A DNA stretch of 15,254 nt from the NCBI GenBank assembly GCA_964637705.1, contig CAZWVM010000079.1:1-15254 (forward strand), in the 5' to 3' direction. The DNA is from CAZWVM01 sp964637705 (GTDB lineage Bacteria > UBA8481). The translations under genes and the position numbers were made by a program. A model generated the notes under the pieces. That model worked only from the letters and a program-made list of their open reading frames with translations, was not told the origin of the DNA and made no database searches. Shown here one piece after another: positions 1 through 7,947 of the stretch (the stretch's first letter is position 1; every line of letters starts with the position of its first letter).

Positions 1-794
1 TCGTCGTCCGTCGCGGTCGTCGTCGCGCCCGTCGCCCAGGCCATCGCCACCCAGGTTTCCGTCGTGGTGTTGTATTTTCCGATCCGCACCCCGGCCACGC
101 CGCCGTTCTGGTTGTCCGAGACGAAGACCTGGTTCGAGGAGTTCATGACGATGCCGAAGGCGTAATCGGTGTTCGGACTGCCGAAGCCGGAGGGGAACTC
201 CACGAGCCGGAGGAAGGTCGGATTCTGCGTATTCGGATCGCCGAGGGAGACCTGGCAGAAGCCCGGCGTCTGGCCGCAGTTGGTCCAGGAGAGGACACCG
301 CCGGAGGTTACATGCATGTCGCCGGGACGATCGATCGTGATGCCCGTGCCCTTGATGAAGGTCGTCACCTCGGGATTGCGCATCGAGGCGTAGGCGCGCA
401 GCGTGTAGGCGCCGTAATCCATCGTGTCGAATCCGATGGAATCGCCCTGGCCGTTCCACCGGATGGCGGGCGTCGTGGGGTTGGCCTCGACCTCGTAGGA
501 TTCAAGCCGACGCACCTTGTTCCCCGAGGCGTCGAGCACCTCGAACCGGAATCCGCCCTCGTTGTCCGGGTTGTTCGCCGCGGCGGCGCCGCCCGAGACG
601 TTCAGCTGGATGTAGGTTCCGGAATCCGACCCGGCGGCCCCGAGACGATTGTCGAAGGTGTTGTCGGGAGAGAAGGAGATGGACGTGACCGTTCGGTCGG
701 AGACGGCCGAGAAGGAGGGGATTGCCACGGCCAGAAGGGCGAGAAACACGCAGGATACGACACGCGTCTGACCGTCAAAACGCCGTGGGCGCAA
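1..794 (-). CDS. Secreted protein with FlgD-type Ig-like domain, C-terminus off left edge (partial)
   Basis: Open minus-strand frame with strong G/C third-position bias, uninterrupted from 794 to the window edge (264 codons seen). I chose the TTG at 794 because a GGAGGT ribosome-binding site lies at 805-810 with 10 nt spacing, and this start gives a clean Sec signal peptide: basic residues (MRPRRFDGQTR), a hydrophobic core (VFLALLAVAI) and a Ser-Phe-Ser-Ala cleavage region near residue 30. Residues about 78-137 resemble FlgD-type Ig-like domains (GGFRFEVLDASGNKVRRL, then RWNGQGDS, then YGAYTLRAYA). Residues about 195-250 (FGIVMNSSNQVFVSDNQNGG) look like a blade of an NHL/beta-propeller repeat. 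Two Cys (173, 180) could form a disulfide. The protein is probably exported and surface- or periplasm-located; its function is unknown. A GTG at 749 is the alternative start but would destroy the signal peptide's basic region. Confidence 0.8.
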   Translation of the reverse strand, partial: MRPRRFDGQTRVVSCVFLALLAVAIPSFSAVSDRTVTSISFSPDNTFDNRLGAAGSDSGTYIQLNVSGGAAAANNPDNEGGFRFEVLDASGNKVRRLESYEVEANPTTPAIRWNGQGDSIGFDTMDYGAYTLRAYASMRNPEVTTFIKGTGITIDRPGDMHVTSGGVLSWTNCGQTPGFCQVSLGDPNTQNPTFLRLVEFPSGFGSPNTDYAFGIVMNSSNQVFVSDNQNGGVAGVRIGKYNTTTETWVAMAWATGATTTATDD

Positions 795-825
795 AGAACC
801 CGGTACCTCCCGACTCCCCCCCGAA

Positions 826-831
826 ATTGTA
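826..831 (-). promoter_or_regulatory. Candidate -10 box for the secreted-protein gene
   Basis: On the minus strand TACAAT matches the sigma-70 -10 consensus at 5 of 6 positions and lies about 30 nt before the TTG start. No good -35 hexamer sits 16-18 nt upstream. Instead that position overlaps the inverted repeat at 845-878, so activator dependence or another sigma factor is possible. Confidence 0.35.
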
Positions 832-844
832 GCATCATCAGGGA

Positions 845-878
845 ATGGAATCCCTCTTTTTCATACGTATGATTCCAT
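845..878. repeat. Inverted repeat with nested palindrome upstream of the secreted-protein gene
   Basis: Perfect 8-nt arms ATGGAATC (845-852) and GATTCCAT (871-878) enclose 18 nt. They overlap a perfect 12-nt palindrome TCATACGTATGA (861-872). A second short hairpin, AGGGA/TCCCT, lies at 840-855. There is no T-tract for a terminator on either strand. The position just upstream of the candidate -10 box suggests an operator, but it could equally be a structure downstream of tRNA-Val. Confidence 0.4.
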
Positions 879-939
879 ACAGAATCGCGGTTCCCCCTTG
901 AGCGGAAGAACGCCGAATTTACCTGCCGCCCGGAGGCCC

Positions 940-1011
940 TGGGCGATGAGGGATTTGAACCCCCGGCCCCCTCCGTGTAAAGGAGATGCTCTGCCGCTGA
1001 GCTAATCGCCC
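940..1011 (-). tRNA. tRNA-Val (anticodon UAC)
   Basis: A full cloverleaf is readable on the minus strand: acceptor GGGCGAT/ATCGCCC, D-arm GCTC-AGCGGCA-GAGC, anticodon stem TCTCC/GGAGG with loop TTTACAC (anticodon TAC), variable GGGCC, T-arm GGGGG-TTCAAAT-CCCTC, discriminator A. The 3' CCA is not encoded (GGG follows). It probably decodes GUA/GUG and related Val codons. It lies about 120 nt downstream of tRNA-Gly on the same strand and may be co-transcribed with it through the intervening repeat element. Confidence 0.97.
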
Positions 1012-1014
1012 GGA

Positions 1015-1032
1015 CGCGCCGCCCGTGGCGCG
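1015..1032. repeat. Short GC hairpin between tRNA-Val and the heptad element
   Basis: CGCGCC (1015-1020), a 6-nt loop, and GGCGCG (1027-1032) form a perfect 6-bp stem directly upstream (minus sense) of tRNA-Val and abutting the A/T-rich element. No U-tract follows, so it is not a convincing terminator. It may help separate or process the two tRNA units. Confidence 0.4.
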
Positions 1033-1131
1033 AAGTCAAAAAGCAAAAGGCAAAATTCAAAAGCCAAAAAGTCTCGGCGCACGCCCGATTTTCTTTTTGC
1101 CTTTTGCCTTTTGCCTTTTGCACTTTGACTT
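1033..1131. repeat. Heptad-built inverted repeat element, copy 1
   Basis: The left arm (1033-1071) consists of GCAAAAG-like heptads and the right arm (1093-1131) of CTTTTGC/TTTTGCC heptads. The arms are 39 nt each and match as reverse complements at 34 of 39 positions, with a 21-nt GC-rich loop (1072-1092). The A/T-rich composition differs sharply from the surroundings. The element fills nearly the whole gap between the two tRNAs, and its right end directly abuts the CCA end of tRNA-Gly. The right end (CTTTGACTTCTATG) resembles that of the second copy at 1643-1747. I recognise no transposase or known family. Confidence 0.85.
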
Positions 1132-1134
1132 CTA

Positions 1135-1209
1135 TGGAGCGGGAGAAGGGATTTGAACCCTCGACCCCAACCTTGGCAAGGTTGTGCTCTACCCCTGAGC
1201 TACTCCCGC
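1135..1209 (-). tRNA. tRNA-Gly (anticodon GCC), CCA encoded
   Basis: Cloverleaf on the minus strand: acceptor GCGGGAG/CTCCCGC, D-arm GCTC-AGGGGTA-GAGC, anticodon stem CAACC/GGTTG with loop TTGCCAA (anticodon GCC), variable GGGTC, T-arm GAGGG-TTCAAAT-CCCTT, discriminator U at 1138, and an encoded CCA at 1135-1137. Closely follows the usual bacterial glyV/tRNA-Gly(GCC) pattern, including the discriminator U. It decodes GGC/GGU. Confidence 0.97.
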
Positions 1210-1221
1210 ACAGGAGCGGGA

Positions 1222-1251
1222 AGACTACCCCTGACACACGCCTCCTGTCAA
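1222..1251 (-). promoter_or_regulatory. Promoter for tRNA-Gly (and perhaps tRNA-Val)
   Basis: On the minus strand a perfect TTGACA -35 box (1246-1251) is followed after 18 nt by TAGTCT (1222-1227), a weak -10 box. The predicted start falls about 5 nt before the mature tRNA-Gly 5' end at 1209. The perfect -35 and the position are persuasive; the -10 is not strong. Confidence 0.6.
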
Positions 1252-1307
1252 TAGGCCTTGCGGTGCCTCGCGGGACGTCGAGGTTTAGCAAACATGAACC
1301 CAAGCCA

Positions 1308-1327
1308 TTTTTCTTTTTTCTTTTTTT
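1308..1327. repeat. T-rich tract with 7-nt spacing
   Basis: Runs of 5, 6 and 7 T separated by single C, followed by GCC. The near-heptad spacing and the GCC end recall the TTTTGCC units of the two inverted-repeat elements on either side, so this may be a degraded copy. The rest of 1252-1336 shows nothing I can name. Confidence 0.35.
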
Positions 1328-1336
1328 GCCGAGGGG

Positions 1337-1366
1337 TTGATTTTTCGGGGCGCGCGGAACTATATA
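1337..1366 (+). promoter_or_regulatory. Sigma-70-type promoter driving the putative ncRNA
   Basis: TTGATT (1337-1342) is followed by an 18-nt spacer and TATATA (1361-1366); CTATAT at 1360 gives 17 nt. Both boxes are close to consensus in an otherwise GC-rich genome. Transcription would start near 1373, at the foot of a structured region that ends in a terminator. No good protein start follows. Confidence 0.6.
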
Positions 1367-1372
1367 TCGTTT

Positions 1373-1639
1373 AGCGATACGGCGAGCGCGGAGCAGGTTC
1401 GAGGAACCGCCTGTTGCGCGCTGGAGAAGGCGCGGAACGCGGTTTCGTTGACGACCCCCGCGCCGGAGAAGTGTTCCCGAGGAAGAAGTCGCAGTCGCGG
1501 TGCATGGGTGGCAAGAGCCGGTGGACTTTCCACCTCATTGAGCTAAGCGCCCCCGTCGCCGACGATCTGCCAAAGGCACACCTCAGTTCAATGTGCCGGC
1601 CCTCCCCTTCGAAACCTCGGGGGGAGGGTTTTCTTTTTT
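1373..1639 (+). ncRNA. Putative structured non-coding RNA, about 265 nt, family not recognised
   Basis: A promoter at 1337-1366 and an intrinsic terminator at 1600-1639 bracket a segment with no credible ORF, ribosome-binding site or codon bias, but many stable stems. H1 is AGCGCG/CGCGCT (1385-1390 with 1417-1422), containing GGTTC-GAG-GAACC. H2 is GGCGCGG/CCGCGCC (1429-1435 with 1458-1464). H3 is GGTGGA-CTT-TCCACC (1520-1534). H4 is GGCACA/TGTGCC (1575-1580 with 1592-1597). A possible closing stem pairs GGCGA (1381-1385) with TCGCC (1556-1560), sharing its last base with H1. I looked for the hallmarks of tmRNA, RNase P RNA and SRP RNA without finding them. 6S RNA fits the size of the folded core but not the single long-hairpin architecture. 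It could be a divergent housekeeping RNA or a new regulatory RNA. The 5' end is inferred from the promoter. Confidence 0.5.
1600..1639 (+). terminator. Strong Rho-independent terminator
   Basis: CCCTCCCC (1600-1607) pairs perfectly with GGGGAGGG (1621-1628) and is followed by TTTTCTTTTTT (1629-1639). The T-tract is on the plus strand only, which sets the direction of the upstream RNA. Confidence 0.85.
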
Positions 1640-1642
1640 AAT

Positions 1643-1747
1643 GGCTAAAGGAAAGGTCCAAAGGCAAAAAAAGAATCAGAGACGTGAGGTCTCTCCGCTT
1701 CGCCTTTCACCTTTTGCCTTTTGCCTTTTACCCTTTGCCTTCCTATG
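1643..1747. repeat. Heptad-built inverted repeat element, copy 2
   Basis: A purine-rich left arm (1643-1673, with CAAAGGCAAAAA) and a right arm of TTTTGCC heptads (1701-1740) flank a central perfect hairpin AGAGAC-GTGAG-GTCTCT (1678-1694). The arms match less well than in copy 1. The right end (CTTTGCCTTCCTATG) closely parallels copy 1 (CTTTGACTTCTATG). The element sits between the ncRNA terminator and the acyltransferase start and may carry or replace its leader. Confidence 0.7.
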
Positions 1748-1755
1748 ATGAACCC

Positions 1756-2304
1756 ATGAGCCGCCTAAAGCGCTTTTTCACAAAGGACCATGGCTTCGGG
1801 AAGCTCGTGGTTCTCTTCCTGGAGGAATACGCCTCGGTCATCCTGCGGGGATTCCCCGGGCTCGAAGGCATGTGGCTCCGTTGGCTCTTCGCCAAACTCA
1901 CATTCAAGCGCATGGGGCGCTTCTCGCTCATCTACCGCGAAGTCATCCTCACCCACACCTACGCCCTCGAGTGCGGCGACAACGTCTCGATGTATTACGG
2001 GTCCGTCATAGACGCCCGCGGGGGCTTGACGATCGGAAACAATTCCATGATCGGCCCCAAGTGCATGGTCATGACCTTCGATCATGATCACACCCGTCCC
2101 GGCGAGCCGATGAACCATCTCTCACCGATCTACAAACCCGTCGTCATCGGATCCAACGTCTGGATCGGGGGCAACTGCTCCATCCTCGGGGGTGTCACGA
2201 TCGGCGACAACGCCATCGTCGCGGCCGGGGCGGTCGTCACGAAGGACGTGGAACCGGGCACGGTCGTCGGCGGCGTGCCGGCCAAGCTCATCCGCGCGAG
2301 GTGA
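1756..2304 (+). CDS. Hexapeptide-repeat (left-handed beta-helix) acyltransferase
   Basis: A 182-residue protein of the WcaF/LacA/NodL-type acyltransferase group, which usually acetylates sugars from acetyl-CoA as trimers. The C-terminal half shows hexapeptide repeats (about 88-104 and 128-175: IGNNSMIGPKC, VIGSNVWIGGN, ILGGVTIGDNAIVAAGAVV) and ends in the typical GGVPAKLIR. The TFDHDH segment (107-112) holds the likely catalytic His. The N-terminal 50 residues are hydrophobic/amphipathic and may touch the membrane. I chose ATG 1756: the frame stays open upstream to 1684, but that stretch translates the repeat element, so the longer version is unlikely. No clear Shine-Dalgarno precedes 1756. 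The acceptor is unknown; surface polysaccharide or LPS sugar is plausible given the glycan genes at 10288-12670. clpC follows after 7 nt. Confidence 0.85.
   Translation: MSRLKRFFTKDHGFGKLVVLFLEEYASVILRGFPGLEGMWLRWLFAKLTFKRMGRFSLIYREVILTHTYALECGDNVSMYYGSVIDARGGLTIGNNSMIGPKCMVMTFDHDHTRPGEPMNHLSPIYKPVVIGSNVWIGGNCSILGGVTIGDNAIVAAGAVVTKDVEPGTVVGGVPAKLIRAR
2298..2304 (+). promoter_or_regulatory. Ribosome-binding site that fixes the clpC start
   Basis: GAGGTGA, an excellent Shine-Dalgarno, ends 7 nt before ATG 2312 and overlaps the stop codon of the acyltransferase gene. This rules out the much longer upstream-open reading of clpC and suggests translational coupling. Confidence 0.8.
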
Positions 2305-2311
2305 TGGCCCG

Positions 2312-4791
<2,480 letters not shown>

Positions 4792-4792
<1 letters not shown>

Positions 4793-4811
4793 AACTCCCT
4801 GTCGGAGTTTT
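4792..4811 (+). terminator. Weak terminator-like hairpin at the clpC end
   Basis: AAACTCC (4792-4798) and GGAGTTT (4804-4810) form a 7-bp stem with a 5-nt loop, starting on the last base of the clpC stop codon and followed by only a short T run. A further small hairpin TTGCA/TGCAA follows at about 4810-4825. It may attenuate read-through into the TPR operon. Confidence 0.4.
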
Positions 4812-4877
4812 GCAAGCTTCTGCAATAGGCTGAAAGCTGTAGCGCGGCCCTTTTTTTGCAGGTATCATCCCCGTCTG

Positions 4878-4883
4878 TATGAT
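4878..4883 (+). promoter_or_regulatory. Candidate -10 box of the TPR-tonB operon
   Basis: TATGAT matches the -10 consensus at 5 of 6 positions and lies 33 nt before ATG 4917. The best -35 candidate, TTGCAG at 4856-4861 (16-nt spacer), is poor. The 124-nt gap after clpC and the hairpin at its start support a new transcription unit here. Confidence 0.4.
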
Positions 4884-4916
4884 GACCAAATTGTACTCTG
4901 ACGAGGAGACCGCCCG

Positions 4917-7574
4917 ATGACGAAGCGCTTGTTCCGCGACCGGCTCGCGATGGCTGTCCTCTCCGCCTTCCTCCTCCTCCCGGCCCCCGCCTTCGCCCAG
5001 AACCGTGAGGCCCAACGTTCCCTCGCTTTCGCCCAGCAGATGCTCGCCGCCAACATGCCCCGTTCCGCCATCGCCTACTATCGGGCCTTCATCGAAGATT
5101 ACCCCCGGGACGTGGCGCTGCCCGACGCGCGCTATGGCCTGGCGCAGGCCCTCGAGATGGTCGGGGACACCGATTCCATCGATGCCTACCGGGAATTCCT
5201 GAGACTGCACCCGGCCGACGCGAGACAACCGGAGGCACGGTTGGGACTCGCGCGCGCCCTCTTCGCGCAACAGGCCTGGTCCGAAGCGCGCGCGGCCTAC
5301 GGCGAGTTCGTCGCGCGCCATCCCTCCGATGCGCGTGTTCCGGCCGCCCTCTACGATGAGGCCACCTGCCTCGTGAAGACCGGGCGCCCCTTGGACGCGA
5401 TCCCGCTCTTCCGCCGGGCGGCGGATTCGGCCCCTCCGACGCTCAAGGCCGAGGCCTCCTTCTCGGCCGCAGCCGCCCTGTGGCAGGCCGGGAAGGCCGC
5501 GGAGGCGGCGGAAGCCCTGAGCGCGGTCGGTCGGTCATACCCGTCGACGGCGATCGCGAACCGCGCCGAGGGGCTGATCGGAGACATCCTCTACCGGCAA
5601 GGCCGCTACGAGGAGGCGATCCGCCGTTACCGCCGGGCGCTCGAGGCTCAGCCGCCCCTGGCCCACGCCGACGAGATCCTCTTCTGGAAGTCCTGGGCGC
5701 AGGTGAAGACCGGCGACACGGCCGCGGGCGCCCTCGAACTCGCATCCCTCTCGACGCGCTTTCCCTCGAGCCGCCGTGCCCTGGAGTCGCTCCGCCAGGC
5801 CGCCACCCTCTTCGAAGTCTCCGGCGACACCGCCGCCGCCGTGACGACGTGGGAGAAGGTCGCGGCGTCCGGCGCCTCCGACACCGTGGCGGCCGAGGCG
5901 CGCTACGCGACCGGCCTCCTGCAGTTCTCCTCGGGCGATCCCGACCGCGCCCTCGCCGCTCTCTCCGAGGTCCAGCGCCTCAACACGGTCTTCGTCGGAG
6001 AGGCGGAGTACCTGATGGGCCAGATCGAGATGCAACGCGGGAACCACGCCGCCGCCGATGCGCTCCTGCGGGCCGCGGAGAAGCGGCCCATCGACCGGGA
6101 ACTGCGCGACCGGATCCTCATCCTGCGGCTCGATCTCCTCCGCATCGCCGGAAACGCCGCCGGCTACCAGGAACTCCTGCGCCAGCTCGAAGCGCGTCGC
6201 TCGCCCGCCCTGGCCTCCGCGATCCGGGGCAACGCCGCGCTTCTCGAGTCGCAGAACGACATCGACGCGGCCCTGAGGGAGTACGGCCGCGTGGTCGAGA
6301 AGTTCCCGGGGACCGACGAGGCGCGCGAGGCTCTCTACCGGCGCGGCCTCCTCTTCTACCAGCGCGGCGAATTCGACACGGCCGAGGTCGAGATGAAGCG
6401 CTTCGTCGCCGCCGTCCCCGCGCGGCCGCCGCACCCCTTGCTCGATGACGCCTGGTACTGGATCGGGTTCGCGCGCTTCCAGCGCAACCGCATGGAAGGC
6501 GCGATCGAGGCCTTCCGCGCCGCCAGCGAGGTTCCGGGGGGAGGCATCGGCCCCTCCGCGCTCTTCCGCGCCGGCAACGCCGCCTACAGCCTGCAGAAGT
6601 ACGACGACGCTCTCCTCTTCTTCAACGACGTGGTTCTCAACTCCGAGGAGGCCAACCTCACCCTCGATGCGCTCTTCAACAAGGCCGAAACCCTGCGCGC
6701 TCTCGGGAGGGCCGCGGAGGCCCGCCCGATCTACCTCGAGGCCTGGCACAAGGGTGGCGAGCCGTACGAGCAGGCGCTACTCTCCGCCTGCGTCGCGCTC
6801 GACGAAATGGGACAGGCGGCCGAGGCGGCCGTGGCCTTCGAGAACGCGGTCGATTCCTTCTCCGCCCTCGGGCGCAAGGAGGAGGCCCTGATGAAGGCCG
6901 CCGCCCTCCGCCGCGCGCTCGGCGACGCTCCGGGCGCCTTGTCCAACTTTGAAAGGGTCGTTTCCCTCGGCGGCGCCGGCACCCCGGATGCGCTCGTGCG
7001 CATCTCGGAATTGAAGCTCGAGGACGCGGAGACGGAGGCGGCCCGCGCCGCCCTGCGGCAGGCCGCCGACGGTTTCCCGAGCACCCTCTTCGGACGGCGC
7101 GCGGCCTTGAGGCTCGCCGTTCTCGATCCGGCCGGCGATTCGACGCCAGCCCGTCTTCTCGCGCTCATCGACGCCGCCCCGGAGGACCCGGCCGCGGCGG
7201 AGGCTCGCGTCCGGCTGGGCGTCCTGGCCCTGGTCGCCGGACGCGTCGATTCAGCGGTTTCCTACCTGCGCGCCGCGCTCCCCCTGCTCTCGGAAGGCGA
7301 AGCCCTCGCCGAGGCGCGGACGGCGCTGGGCGGCATCTACGTGGAGCGCCGGCAGTACGCTCCGGCACGCACCCAGCTCGAATACATCTACCGGTCCCCG
7401 CTCTTCGCGGAGAGCCGGCACCGCGCTCGCGCCGGAATCCTCCTGGGAACGGCCCTGAAAGGGCTGAATCAACGGGTTGAGGCCCTCAAAGTGCTCTCCG
7501 AAACGGCCGATAAATACCCCGAAGTCGCGGACGAGGCCCAGGCCCTGATCCGCACGATGCAAACCGAAAGGTAG
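4917..7574 (+). CDS. Periplasmic TPR-repeat protein of a TonB-system operon
   Basis: An 885-residue exported helical-repeat protein. The signal peptide is clear (MTKRLFRDRLAMAVLSAF... ending Ala-Phe-Ala-Gln at residue 28), and GAGGAG at 4903-4908 lies 8 nt before the ATG. The rest is almost entirely tetratricopeptide-like helix pairs, with recurring patterns such as ARYGLAQALEMVGD, ILYRQGRYEEAIRRYRRALE, ALYRRGLLFYQRGEFDTAE and FRAGNAAYSLQKYDDALLFF. No enzyme motif is visible. The early repeats resemble the TPR_6 style of YbgF/CpoB and BamD-like proteins. It heads a five-gene operon with exbB, exbD and tonB, so an adaptor role linking the energised inner-membrane complex to an envelope partner is a reasonable inference. 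It lacks a lipobox, so it is probably soluble in the periplasm. The partner and the exact task cannot be read from sequence. Confidence 0.9.
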   Translation: MTKRLFRDRLAMAVLSAFLLLPAPAFAQNREAQRSLAFAQQMLAANMPRSAIAYYRAFIEDYPRDVALPDARYGLAQALEMVGDTDSIDAYREFLRLHPADARQPEARLGLARALFAQQAWSEARAAYGEFVARHPSDARVPAALYDEATCLVKTGRPLDAIPLFRRAADSAPPTLKAEASFSAAAALWQAGKAAEAAEALSAVGRSYPSTAIANRAEGLIGDILYRQGRYEEAIRRYRRALEAQPPLAHADEILFWKSWAQVKTGDTAAGALELASLSTRFPSSRRALESLRQAATLFEVSGDTAAAVTTWEKVAASGASDTVAAEARYATGLLQFSSGDPDRALAALSEVQRLNTVFVGEAEYLMGQIEMQRGNHAAADALLRAAEKRPIDRELRDRILILRLDLLRIAGNAAGYQELLRQLEARRSPALASAIRGNAALLESQNDIDAALREYGRVVEKFPGTDEAREALYRRGLLFYQRGEFDTAEVEMKRFVAAVPARPPHPLLDDAWYWIGFARFQRNRMEGAIEAFRAASEVPGGGIGPSALFRAGNAAYSLQKYDDALLFFNDVVLNSEEANLTLDALFNKAETLRALGRAAEARPIYLEAWHKGGEPYEQALLSACVALDEMGQAAEAAVAFENAVDSFSALGRKEEALMKAAALRRALGDAPGALSNFERVVSLGGAGTPDALVRISELKLEDAETEAARAALRQAADGFPSTLFGRRAALRLAVLDPAGDSTPARLLALIDAAPEDPAAAEARVRLGVLALVAGRVDSAVSYLRAALPLLSEGEALAEARTALGGIYVERRQYAPARTQLEYIYRSPLFAESRHRARAGILLGTALKGLNQRVEALKVLSETADKYPEVADEAQALIRTMQTER

Positions 7575-7582
7575 GAACGATC

Positions 7583-7936
7583 ATGGCAGCCCGAATTCTC
7601 GCCGCCCTCCTGGTGCTCGCGGTGCCCTTCTCCGGCGCCGGAGCGGCCGTGTCCGAGACGCGCGTCGACACGGCCGTCGTCGTCGGCACCCCGCGCACGA
7701 CCCAGCCCGCGCCGATGCCGACCTCGTACGGCGCGCCGTCGCGGACGGCGCCGGACCCGGGTCTGCCGCCCCAGGAAACTCCCTCCGCGACGCGCACGGT
7801 TGCGCCCGCCGCGGCGTCGACCTACCAACCCGCGGTCACCGGCGGAGCCGGTCGTGACGACGGCCGCAAGTTCCCCTGGATCTGGCTCCTCGTGGGCGCC
7901 GCCGCCGGCGTCGCGATCTACCAGGCCTCGAAGTGA
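7583..7936 (+). CDS. Small exported protein with Pro/Thr-rich linker and C-terminal membrane anchor
   Basis: A 117-residue protein whose family I do not recognise. It has an N-terminal signal sequence (about 1-22, ILAALLVLAVPFSGAGA), a low-complexity Pro/Ala/Thr-rich middle (about 35-90), a basic patch (RDDGRK, 91-96) and a hydrophobic C-terminal segment (WIWLLVGAAAGVAIY, about 99-113) ending in QASK. If the signal is cleaved, the chain lies in the periplasm and is fixed to the inner membrane at its C-terminus. It starts 8 nt after the TPR gene, with TAGGA at 7572-7576 as ribosome-binding site (overlapping the previous stop). Its place between the TPR gene and exbB suggests a structural accessory of the ExbB/ExbD/TonB complex. 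G/C codon use matches the neighbours, so I take it as a real gene. Confidence 0.75.
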   Translation: MAARILAALLVLAVPFSGAGAAVSETRVDTAVVVGTPRTTQPAPMPTSYGAPSRTAPDPGLPPQETPSATRTVAPAAASTYQPAVTGGAGRDDGRKFPWIWLLVGAAAGVAIYQASK

Positions 7937-7947
7937 GGAGAATGATC

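Noticed and set aside
1..40. TCG/GTCG microsatellite-like run at the left edge
   Set aside because: In the coding frame it is Thr/Asp/Ala-rich sequence of the secreted protein, ordinary for GC-rich coding DNA.
1033..1131. CRISPR array
   Set aside because: Units are 7 nt, contiguous and inverted around a loop; there are no spacers of regular length and no cas genes.
602..1303. Minus-strand open frame of 233 codons across both tRNAs
   Set aside because: It runs through two tRNA genes and the heptad element in a different frame from the secreted-protein gene; no ribosome-binding site or domain.
1515..1535. GGTGGAAAGTCCACC on the minus strand resembling the RNase P motif GGAAAGTCC
   Set aside because: It is a simple hairpin palindrome; none of the other conserved RNase P RNA blocks is present at the needed distances, and the terminator points the other way.
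1500..1560. tRNA-like minus-strand sequence (CTTAGCTCAATGAGG followed by a CTTGCCAC loop)
   Set aside because: The D-arm-like start is suggestive, but no acceptor pairing, no anticodon stem and no TTCRA T-arm could be found; the plus-strand promoter and terminator explain the region better.
1684..1755. Upstream extension of the acyltransferase frame
   Set aside because: It translates the heptad repeat element into Phe/Pro-rich repeats with no conserved character and no ribosome-binding site at 1684.
2192..2311. Upstream extension of clpC into the acyltransferase gene
   Set aside because: The extension is Arg/Ser-rich frame shadow; GAGGTGA 7 nt before ATG 2312 and the normal N-domain start there decide the true start.
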